From Lysobacteraceae bacterium UBA6001 (lineage in GTDB: Bacteria; Pseudomonadota; Gammaproteobacteria; Xanthomonadales; Xanthomonadaceae): 39,235 bases of DNA. The stretch covers positions 378-39,612 of the forward strand of contig DJAN01000153.1 in the NCBI GenBank assembly GCA_002429615.1. The letters run 5' to 3'. The first letter of the stretch is position 1, and the number at the start of each line of letters is the position of its first letter. Below are positions 9,831 to 16,885 of the stretch, one piece after another. A model generated the notes under the pieces. The model was not told the DNA's origin. It saw only the letters and a list, made by a program, of their open reading frames with translations, and ran no database searches. A program made the translations under genes and the position numbers.

Positions 9831-12008
9831 ATGGAAATCACACTCTCCAAGGGCCTGCTCATCGCCGTGGTGCTCGCACCGCTGGTGGGCAGCATCATCG
9901 CCGGTCTGTTCGGCCGGCAGGTCGGCCGCAAGGGCGCCCAGTTCGCCACCATCCTCGGCGTGGCGGTCAGCTGCGCGCTGTCCTGCTGGACGCTGTACCA
10001 GCTGGTCGGGCAGGGCGCCTCGCCGTTCAACCAGAACATCTACACCTTCTTCGAGGTGGGCCACTACAGCGCGCACGTCGGCTTCATGATCGACAAGCTG
10101 ACCGCGATGATGATGGTCGTGGTGACCTTCGTCTCGCTGCTGGTGCACATCTACACCATCGGCTACATGGCCGATGACCCGGGTTACCAGCGTTTCTTCA
10201 GCTACATCTCGCTGTTCACCTTCTCGATGCTCACCCTGGTGATGAGCAACAACTTCCTGCAGCTGTTCTTCGGCTGGGAAGCGGTGGGCCTGGTGTCGTA
10301 CCTGCTGATCGGCTTCTGGTTCAAGCGCCCGACCGCGGTGTTCGCCAACATGAAGGCGTTCCTGGTCAACCGCGTCGGCGACTTCGGCTTCATCCTCGGC
10401 ATCGCCGCGGTGCTGTGGATCTTCGGCACGCTGGACTATTCGAGCGTGTTCGCCAACGCCGGCATGCTCGCCGACCCGCGCGCCGCCATCCAGCTGTGGG
10501 ATGGCTCGATCGACCTGTTCGGCCAGCACTTCACCCTGCTGAGCCAGCCGATGGTGTGGTCGATCGCCACGCTGATCTGCATCTGCCTGTTCATCGGTGC
10601 GATGGGCAAGTCGGCGCAGGTGCCGCTGCACGTCTGGCTGCCGGACTCGATGGAAGGCCCGACCCCGATCTCGGCGCTGATCCACGCCGCGACGATGGTG
10701 ACCGCCGGCATCTTCATGGTGGCGCGCATGTCGCCGCTGTTCGAGCTGTCGGAAACCGCGCTGAACTTCGTGCTGTTCGTCGGCGCCACCACCGCGTTCT
10801 TCACCGGCCTGATCGGCATCGTGCAGAACGACATCAAGCGCGTGGTCGCGTATTCGACGCTGTCGCAGCTGGGCTACATGACCGTCGCGCTGGGCGTGTC
10901 GGCGTACTCGGCGGCGGTGTTCCACCTGATGACCCATGCCTTCTTCAAGGCGCTGCTGTTCCTGGCGGCCGGCTCGGTCATCATCGGCATGCACCACGAG
11001 CAGGACATGCGCAAGATGGGCGGCCTGCGCAAGTACATGCCGATCACCTACTGGACCAGCGTCATCGGTACCCTGGCCCTGGTCGGCACGCCGTTCTTCT
11101 CCGGCTTCTACTCGAAGGACACCATCATCGAGGCGGCCGAGATCCACGCGCACCATGCCAACAACTGGGTGGCCACCTATGGCTACTGGGCGGTGCTGGG
11201 CGGCGTGCTGGTGACCAGCTTCTACAGCTTCCGCCTGCTGTTCATGACCTTCCATGGCAAGGAGCGCTTCCGCGATGCGCATGCGCACCACGCGGCGCAT
11301 GACGACCATGCCCACGATGATCATGCGCACGACGATCACGGTCACGACGACCATGGCCACGGCCATGGCGCGCACGAGCCGCACGAGTCGCCGTGGGTGG
11401 TGACGCTGCCGCTGGTGCTGCTGGCGATCCCGTCGATCGCGATTGGTTTCATCACCTCCGGCCCGATGCTGTTCGGCACCGACTGGATGGGCCATCGTGC
11501 CGCCGAGACGGTGCCGGGCCAGGAGACCACGTTCTTCACCGGCGTCATCGACTTCTACAACCAGAGCCACAACACCGTGGCCGAGGTCGGCGAGGAGTTC
11601 TGGCACGGTCCGATCGAGTACTCGTGGCACGGCATGAGCGCCTGGCCGTTCTGGCTGACCCTGGCGGGCTTCCTGCTGGCGGCGCTGCTGTACCTGTGGA
11701 AGCCGGACCTGGCGGGCAGGGCGCGCAAGCTGTTCGCCTGGCCGGTGCGGATCCTCGAAGAGAAGTACGGTTTCGACAAGCTCTGGATCAACGGCTTCGC
11801 CGGCGGCGGTGTCCGCCTGGGCAAGGTGTCCCGCGCGATCGACACGTATGTGGTCGACGGCGCGGTGGTCAACGGCTCGGCCCGCGTGGTCGACCTGGCG
11901 GCCAACCTGCTGCGTCGCACGCAGTCCGGTTTCCTCTACCACTACGCCTTCGCGATGATCATCGGGCTGATCGCCCTGCTGATGGTCGTGAATTATGTCT
12001 GGCGTTGA
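9831..12008 (+). CDS. nuoL: NADH-quinone oxidoreductase subunit L
   Basis: Distal proton-pumping, antiporter-like subunit of complex I, 725 aa, with a long C-terminal lateral helix. Family motifs include FFGWEAVGLVSYLLIGFW (key Glu), GAMGKSAQVPLHVWLPDSME (key Lys), HAATMVTAGIF and FSGFYSKDTIIE. Unusually, a hydrophilic segment at residues about 483-520 is made almost entirely of His, Asp, Ala and Gly, with repeated DDHAH and DDHGH units. It replaces a short loop between two helices. The gene is seven bases after nuoK. Confidence 0.97.
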   Translation: MEITLSKGLLIAVVLAPLVGSIIAGLFGRQVGRKGAQFATILGVAVSCALSCWTLYQLVGQGASPFNQNIYTFFEVGHYSAHVGFMIDKLTAMMMVVVTFVSLLVHIYTIGYMADDPGYQRFFSYISLFTFSMLTLVMSNNFLQLFFGWEAVGLVSYLLIGFWFKRPTAVFANMKAFLVNRVGDFGFILGIAAVLWIFGTLDYSSVFANAGMLADPRAAIQLWDGSIDLFGQHFTLLSQPMVWSIATLICICLFIGAMGKSAQVPLHVWLPDSMEGPTPISALIHAATMVTAGIFMVARMSPLFELSETALNFVLFVGATTAFFTGLIGIVQNDIKRVVAYSTLSQLGYMTVALGVSAYSAAVFHLMTHAFFKALLFLAAGSVIIGMHHEQDMRKMGGLRKYMPITYWTSVIGTLALVGTPFFSGFYSKDTIIEAAEIHAHHANNWVATYGYWAVLGGVLVTSFYSFRLLFMTFHGKERFRDAHAHHAAHDDHAHDDHAHDDHGHDDHGHGHGAHEPHESPWVVTLPLVLLAIPSIAIGFITSGPMLFGTDWMGHRAAETVPGQETTFFTGVIDFYNQSHNTVAEVGEEFWHGPIEYSWHGMSAWPFWLTLAGFLLAALLYLWKPDLAGRARKLFAWPVRILEEKYGFDKLWINGFAGGGVRLGKVSRAIDTYVVDGAVVNGSARVVDLAANLLRRTQSGFLYHYAFAMIIGLIALLMVVNYVWR

Positions 12009-12027
12009 CCTGTACGGATAAGAAGAC

Positions 12028-13533
12028 GTGTCGAACTGGCCCCTACTGAGTGTCCTGATCTGGCTGCCGATCCTTGGCGGCGCCTTGATCCTTGCCCTGC
12101 GCAACGCGCAGGCTGCCCGCTGGGCATCGCTGCTGGTGGCGGTGGTGACCCTGCTGATCAGCCTGCCGCTGCTGACCGGTTATGACCGCAGCAGCGACGC
12201 GCTGCAGTTCGTCGAGCTGCATGCGTGGATCCCGGCGTACAACATCGGCTACAACCTCGGCGTGGATGGCATCGCCATCGCGCTGATCGTGCTGACCACG
12301 CTGGTCACGGTGCTGGCCCTGGTCGGTGCGTGGGGCGTGATCGAAAAGCGCGTCAACCAGTACGTCGCCGCGTTCCTGATCCTGGAAGGCGTGACCGTGG
12401 GCATCTTCGCGGCGACCGACGCGATGCTGTTCTACGTGTTCTTCGAGGCGATGCTGATCCCGATGTTCCTGATCATCGGTGTGTGGGGCGGCCCGCGCCG
12501 CATCTACGCCGCGATCAAGTTCTTCCTGTACACCTTCCTCGGCTCGGTGCTGATGCTGGTGGCGCTGATCTACCTGTACCTGAAGGGAGGCAGCTTCCAG
12601 CTCGCCGACCTGTACGCGCTGCAGCTGACCGCCAAGGAACAGACCTGGATATTCTTCGCCTTCCTGATCGCCTTCGCGGTCAAGGTGCCGATGTTCCCGG
12701 TGCACACCTGGCTGCCGGATGCGCACGTGGAAGCGCCGACCGCCGGTTCGGTGATCCTGGCGGCGATCGCGCTGAAGATCGGTGGCTACGGCTTCCTGCG
12801 CTTCAACCTGCCGATCGTGCCGGACGCCAGCAACCACTTCGCCTGGGTGGTGATCGCGCTGTCGCTGATCGCGGTGATCTACGTCGGCCTGGTCGCCCTG
12901 GTGCAGGACGACATGAAGAAGCTGGTGGCGTATTCGTCGATCGCTCACATGGGCTTCGTCACCCTCGGCACCTTCATCGCCTTCACCCTGGTGCGTGACT
13001 ACGGCAACGTCGATGCCGCCCGCCTGGGCCTGCAGGGCGCGATGGTGCAGATGATCTCGCACGGCTTCGTGTCCGGCGCGATGTTCACCTGCATCGGCGT
13101 GCTGTACGACCGCATGCACACCCGCCGCATCGCCGATTACGGCGGCGTGGTCAACGTGATGCCGTGGTTCGCCACCTTCGCCATGCTGTTCTACATGGCC
13201 AACGCGGGCCTGCCGGGCACCAGCGGCTTCGTGGGCGAGTTCATGGTGATCATGGCCAGCTTCCAGAAGCATCCGTTCATCGCCTTCGGTGCCGCCACCA
13301 CGCTGGTGATCACCGCCGCCTACACGCTGTGGCTGTACAAGCGCGTGTTCTTCGGCGAGGTCGCCAATGCCCACGTCGCGGAACTGAAGGACATCAACGG
13401 CCGCGAGGCGTTCGTGCTCGGCGTGTTCGCCATCGGCGTGCTGGTGCTGGGCTTCTATCCCAAGCCGCTGACCGACCTGATGGAACCGTCGATTGCCAAG
13501 CTGGCGACCCAGATCGCCGTGAGCAAGCTCTGA
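12028..13533 (+). CDS. nuoM: NADH-quinone oxidoreductase subunit M
   Basis: Proton-pumping antiporter-like subunit of complex I, 501 aa, with about 14 helices. The conserved channel residues are in FYVFFEAMLIPMFLIIG (Glu) and AFAVKVPMFPVHTWLPDAHV (Lys). VEAPTAGSVILAAIALKIGGY and SIAHMGFVTLG are also typical. The start is GTG 12028, 19 bases after nuoL, with only a weak AAGA ribosome-binding sequence. An ATG start close by is absent. Confidence 0.96.
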   Translation: MSNWPLLSVLIWLPILGGALILALRNAQAARWASLLVAVVTLLISLPLLTGYDRSSDALQFVELHAWIPAYNIGYNLGVDGIAIALIVLTTLVTVLALVGAWGVIEKRVNQYVAAFLILEGVTVGIFAATDAMLFYVFFEAMLIPMFLIIGVWGGPRRIYAAIKFFLYTFLGSVLMLVALIYLYLKGGSFQLADLYALQLTAKEQTWIFFAFLIAFAVKVPMFPVHTWLPDAHVEAPTAGSVILAAIALKIGGYGFLRFNLPIVPDASNHFAWVVIALSLIAVIYVGLVALVQDDMKKLVAYSSIAHMGFVTLGTFIAFTLVRDYGNVDAARLGLQGAMVQMISHGFVSGAMFTCIGVLYDRMHTRRIADYGGVVNVMPWFATFAMLFYMANAGLPGTSGFVGEFMVIMASFQKHPFIAFGAATTLVITAAYTLWLYKRVFFGEVANAHVAELKDINGREAFVLGVFAIGVLVLGFYPKPLTDLMEPSIAKLATQIAVSKL

Positions 13534-13561
13534 CGGGCCGTCGCAAGAAATTGAACCAGGA

Positions 13562-15028
13562 ATGATGATGACCACGCCAACGCAACTGTCGTTGACCACT
13601 GCCGACCTGGCGTCGCTCGCACCCGAACTGGTGCTGATCGGCGGCGCCTTCGCCCTGCTGATGATCGATCTGTTCGTCAGCCAGCGGCACAAGGTCTGGA
13701 CCCACCTGATCTCGGTCGCGATCCTCGCCATCGTGCTGGCGATGCTGGCCACCGGCGTGGGCGGGCAGGGCGAGATCTTCAACGGCATGTTCGTGCGCGA
13801 TACCGCCGCGGACGTGATGAAGACCGTGATCGTGCTGGTCAGCGGCCTGACCCTGATCTACGGCTGGAGCTACCTGCGCGAGCGCAACCTGTTCCAGGGC
13901 GAGATTCCGGTGCTGGTGCTGTTCGCCACCGCCGGCATGATGATCCTGGTGTCGGCCGGCAGCCTGCTGATGGTCTACCTGGGCCTGGAGCTGCTCGCGC
14001 TGTGTTCGTATGCGCTGGTCGCCTCGAACCGTGACAACGGCCTGGCCACCGAGGCGGCGATGAAGTACATCGTGCTCGGCTCGCTGGCCTCGGGCCTGCT
14101 GCTGTACGGCATGTCGCTGATCTACGGTGCCACCGGCACGCTGAGCCTGGCCGGCATCCACGATGCCATCAACGGTTCGCCCGAGCGCCTGCTGCTGCTC
14201 ACCGGTACCGTCTTCATGATCGCCGGCGTGGCGTTCAAGCTGGGCGCCGCGCCGTTCCACATGTGGCTGCCGGACGTGTACCAGGGTGCCCCGGCGCCGA
14301 TCGCGCTGTTCATCAGCTCGGCACCGAAGCTTGCCGCTTTCGGCATGGCGTATCGCCTGCTGGAAATGGGCATGGGCCCGCTGTCGCCGCAGTGGAGCCT
14401 GCTGATCGGCGCGCTGTCGGCGCTGTCGCTGGTCATCGGCAACCTGATGGCGATCGCGCAGAGCAACCTCAAGCGCATGCTGGCGTATTCGACGGTTTCG
14501 CACATCGGCTTCCTGCTGATGGGCGTGGCCGGCGGTGACGAGCGCGGCTATTCGGCGGCGATGTTCTACGCGGTGAGCTACGCGATCATGTCGACCGCTT
14601 CGTTCGGCGCGATCATCGCGCTGTCGCGCAGCGGTTTCGAAGCCGAGAACATCGACGACTTCAAGGGTCTCAACGCCCGCAACCCGTGGATGGCCGGCCT
14701 GGTCCTGTGCATCATGGCCTCGCTCGCCGGCATCCCGCCGTTCCTGGGTTTCTGGACCAAGCTGGCCGTGCTCGGCGCGGCGGTGCAGGGCCACATGCTG
14801 TGGCTGGCGATCCTCGGCGTGATCTGCGCGGTGATCGGTGCGTACTACTACCTGCGCGTCATCAAGGTCATGTACTTCGACGAGCCGGTGGGTGAACCGC
14901 TGCCGGCCAACCACGACCGCGTGCTTGGCGTGGTGCTCGGCGTGAACGCGCTGGCGCTGCTCGCACTGGGCGTGGCCTGGAATCCGATCATGGTGTGGTG
15001 CCAGCGCGCGTTCGCGCATCTCGCCTGA
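13562..15028 (+). CDS. nuoN: NADH-quinone oxidoreductase subunit N
   Basis: Third antiporter-like membrane subunit of complex I, up to 488 aa, next to NuoK in the membrane arm. Conserved features are LGLELLALCSYALVA (Glu) and GVAFKLGAAPFHMWLPDVYQ (Lys), then SNLKRMLAYSTVSHIGFLLM. Three in-frame ATGs follow each other (13562, 13565, 13568) after the weak site CAGGA, so the exact start is uncertain by six bases. It is the last nuo gene. I see no T-rich terminator before the tRNA promoter downstream. Confidence 0.96.
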   Translation: MMMTTPTQLSLTTADLASLAPELVLIGGAFALLMIDLFVSQRHKVWTHLISVAILAIVLAMLATGVGGQGEIFNGMFVRDTAADVMKTVIVLVSGLTLIYGWSYLRERNLFQGEIPVLVLFATAGMMILVSAGSLLMVYLGLELLALCSYALVASNRDNGLATEAAMKYIVLGSLASGLLLYGMSLIYGATGTLSLAGIHDAINGSPERLLLLTGTVFMIAGVAFKLGAAPFHMWLPDVYQGAPAPIALFISSAPKLAAFGMAYRLLEMGMGPLSPQWSLLIGALSALSLVIGNLMAIAQSNLKRMLAYSTVSHIGFLLMGVAGGDERGYSAAMFYAVSYAIMSTASFGAIIALSRSGFEAENIDDFKGLNARNPWMAGLVLCIMASLAGIPPFLGFWTKLAVLGAAVQGHMLWLAILGVICAVIGAYYYLRVIKVMYFDEPVGEPLPANHDRVLGVVLGVNALALLALGVAWNPIMVWCQRAFAHLA

Positions 15029-15053
15029 TCGATGGAAAAAACGCTACAGGGGG

Positions 15054-15082
15054 TTGCAATAGTTCTCCTGTATCGTCATAAT
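15054..15082 (+). promoter_or_regulatory. sigma70-type promoter of tRNA-fMet
   Basis: A -35 box TTGCAA (15054-15059), exactly 17 bases of spacer, and a -10 box CATAAT (15077-15082) lie 12 bases before the tRNA, placing initiation a few bases upstream of its 5' end. The stretch between nuoN and the tRNA is locally AT-rich, unlike its surroundings. Confidence 0.75.
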
Positions 15083-15094
15083 CTCTTTCTCTGC

Positions 15095-15171
15095 TGCGGG
15101 GTGGAGCAGTCTGGCAGCTCGTCGGGCTCATAACCCGAAGGTCGCAGGTTCAAATCCTGCCCCCGCTACCA
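15095..15171 (+). tRNA. Initiator tRNA-fMet (anticodon CAT)
   Basis: 77 bases including encoded CCA (15169-15171). The anticodon loop is CTCATAA and the anticodon stem has the three consecutive G-C pairs (GGG/CCC) that mark initiator tRNAs. The first acceptor position is not a Watson-Crick pair: U1 faces U72, where Escherichia coli has C1/A72. An unpaired 1-72 is the other initiator hallmark. The T-arm GCAGG/CCTGC is intact. The prophage begins in or just after its 3' half, yet the tRNA remains complete. Confidence 0.96.
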
Positions 15172-16687
15172 TCGTTATCTGCGATGCAGACGGAAAAGCG
15201 ATCTCGGCAACGAGGTCGCTTTTTTCGTTCTGGCGCACGGTGATTTGGTCCCCGATGATGTCGCGTAGCGCTTCACGGCCGGCAGGGGATTTCCGGGCGT
15301 GCTCCTGCAGCCGATCAACGGCCTGGCGCCAGATCTCTCGGGCGCGCGGCAAGACGGTGGCAGGCTGGGTGCGCTTTGCCAAATCGATCTCGGCGAGCAG
15401 TCCGCGTATGGCCGATTCACTGTTCTCCAATTCAGCTTTGGTGGTGGCGGTGAGGATGCCCGCCTTGATCGCGGCCATGATGTTGTCGCGGTCCCGTTCG
15501 GCAGCCTTCAGCTGCCGCTGGAGCTCGGCGCCGTCAGGTTGGCCAGCCCGCAGCGCCGCGGTCACGGCGCGCTGGAAGCGCTGGAATGCCTCTTCGCTCT
15601 GCAGTTCGTCCCGCACCTCGGTAAGGATCGCGCGCTCCGCCATCCCGCGCGGGACTCGCAGGCGGCTCGCACAGGCGGCCTCCCCGCGATCCTTGTTCGT
15701 ACTGCAGCCGTAGTTGTACTTGTCGACCACCACCATGGGGCCGCCGCAGGCGCAGCAGCGCATAAGGCCGCTCAACAGGTTCGTGGGCAAGCGCCCCGGG
15801 CCGCGCGGGGCGCCTTGGCGGCCGTAGGAGGCGTAGCGACGGTTCCCCATCCGCGCCCGCGCGCGTTCCCACGTCTCGGCGTCGATGATGGCCAACTCGG
15901 GGTGCTGGGTGATGATCCACTCGGCTTCTGGCCGCTCCTGCCGAACGCGCCGGCCGGTTTCCGGGTGTTTGACCCAGCGGCTTCGGTTCCAGACCTGGCG
16001 GCCAATGTAAATGGGGTTGGCCAAGATGCCGATGCCGCGGCGCTCGTCGCCATAGATGGCCGTGAACGCCCAGGTGCCGCCGCGCGGGCTCGGTACTCGA
16101 TCGGCATTCAACCTGGCTGCGATCTCGCGCGGGCTGCGGCCGCCGAGGTACTCGCTGTATATCCGCCGGACGACGGCTGCTTGGCCCTCATCCACCTCCC
16201 TGCAGCCGGTTCCCGCCACCCGATAGCCGTAGGGCAAGCCGCCGGCGCTGGCGCCTTGAAGTGCGCGGCCCGTCAGGCCGCGGTGGGTCTTGTCAGCCAA
16301 GTCGTCGAGATAGAGTTCGGACATCAGCCCGCGCAGCCCGACGTCGATCTTGTGGCCGCGACGTTGAGTGTCTACGCCGTCGCTGACGCCCACCAAGCGG
16401 ACGCCCGAGAAGGTGAGCCGCTTGACCGTTTTTCCGATCTCGTCCTTGTCGCGTCCGAGGCGGGAAAGATCGTCCACAAGCAGGATGTCGTACTGGTGGA
16501 TTTCCGCCAGCAACCTCGCATACCCGGGCCGATCTAGCCGCGCTCCGCTGATCGCAGCGTCCTGGAAGGTTGACGGTTCGGGCAAGCCTTGGCGGGCGCA
16601 CCAGGCGCGGCAATTGCGCAGCTGGTCGTCGAGGCTTGCCTCGCGCTGTTGGTCGGAGCTGTAGCGGGCGTAGGCGGCGATGCGCAT
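15128..16687 (-). CDS. int: Large serine recombinase (phage integrase)
   Basis: Site-specific recombinase, 519 aa, which integrates and excises the prophage through a Ser-DNA covalent intermediate. The resolvase domain is at residues 1-150, with the nucleophile in AYARYSSDQQ and the active-site Arg segment VDDLSRLGRD. A recombinase domain follows, then a zinc-ribbon segment with CCACGG and YGCSTNKDRGEAAC, a coiled-coil stretch at about 390-450 and a C-terminal tail. The last 12 codons (AGAGFEPATFGL) are the antisense of tRNA-fMet, and the TGA stop lies opposite the anticodon loop. Most tRNA-targeting integrases are tyrosine recombinases, but serine integrases with this tail are known. It is the last gene of the leftward arm, nine bases after the 62-aa gene. 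Confidence 0.94.
   Translation of the reverse strand: MRIAAYARYSSDQQREASLDDQLRNCRAWCARQGLPEPSTFQDAAISGARLDRPGYARLLAEIHQYDILLVDDLSRLGRDKDEIGKTVKRLTFSGVRLVGVSDGVDTQRRGHKIDVGLRGLMSELYLDDLADKTHRGLTGRALQGASAGGLPYGYRVAGTGCREVDEGQAAVVRRIYSEYLGGRSPREIAARLNADRVPSPRGGTWAFTAIYGDERRGIGILANPIYIGRQVWNRSRWVKHPETGRRVRQERPEAEWIITQHPELAIIDAETWERARARMGNRRYASYGRQGAPRGPGRLPTNLLSGLMRCCACGGPMVVVDKYNYGCSTNKDRGEAACASRLRVPRGMAERAILTEVRDELQSEEAFQRFQRAVTAALRAGQPDGAELQRQLKAAERDRDNIMAAIKAGILTATTKAELENSESAIRGLLAEIDLAKRTQPATVLPRAREIWRQAVDRLQEHARKSPAGREALRDIIGDQITVRQNEKSDLVAEIAFPSASQITMVAGAGFEPATFGL
15131..15240. other. Probable attL region (3' part of tRNA-fMet and adjoining phage DNA)
   Basis: The integrase coding sequence runs across this stretch and ends inside the tRNA antisense, which is expected when attP lies at the integrase 3' end and integration joins it to the tRNA. 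Position within the stretch is inference: no second copy of the tRNA 3' end is present in the window to define the core. Confidence 0.5.
15194..15225. terminator. Bidirectional intrinsic terminator after tRNA-fMet, inside the integrase 3' coding sequence
   Basis: AAAA, then a 9-bp stem GCGATCTCG (15198-15206) / CGAGGTCGC (15211-15219) with one T-G wobble around a GCAA loop, then six T residues (15220-15225). It can end tRNA-fMet transcription on the plus strand. With the A tract as T run on the other strand, it can also act on leftward phage transcripts. It lies wholly inside the integrase reading frame, coding for the residues around EKSDLVAEIAF. Confidence 0.85.
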
Positions 16688-16696
16688 TCGGGAATC

Positions 16697-16885
16697 CTAG
16701 GCAGCGACCTGGCGCGCCGGCAACGGAGCCCGCTCCGAACGGCGAGCCTCCGAATCCAGCTGCGGCGGTAGCTGGGCGCGCAGATAATCCTCCACGACCG
16801 CCTCTGCCAAGCTATCGATCAGCCGAGCATAGGCGTTCCTCTTTTGCGCTGTGGCCGGCGCGCCTGCACGGGAGGTGGTACTCAT
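16697..16885 (-). CDS. Small protein between methyltransferase and integrase, unknown function
   Basis: 62 aa. I do not recognise a family. The first 20 residues are Ser/Thr/Ala-rich. A predicted helix follows, rich in Ala and Leu with alternating charges (residues about 20-40, RLIDSLAEAVVEDYL), then a basic Arg-rich tail. Its ATG overlaps the stop of the methyltransferase gene (ATGA), which supports translation. Its position just before the integrase would suit an accessory or excision-type protein, but no helix-turn-helix is evident, so this is only a guess from location. Confidence 0.7.
   Translation of the reverse strand: MSTTSRAGAPATAQKRNAYARLIDSLAEAVVEDYLRAQLPPQLDSEARRSERAPLPARQVAA

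Noticed and set aside
1831..15019. Long open frames on the minus strand opposite the nuo genes (for example 4986-7220, 9789-12104, 12043-13788, 13394-15019)
   Set aside because: They mirror high-GC nuo codons, are rich in His/Arg/Gln/Ala, have no family motifs, and every stretch is covered by a recognised nuo gene on the plus strand.
15299..16537. 412-aa plus-strand frame opposite the integrase
   Set aside because: Antisense of a clear serine recombinase, no motifs of its own.
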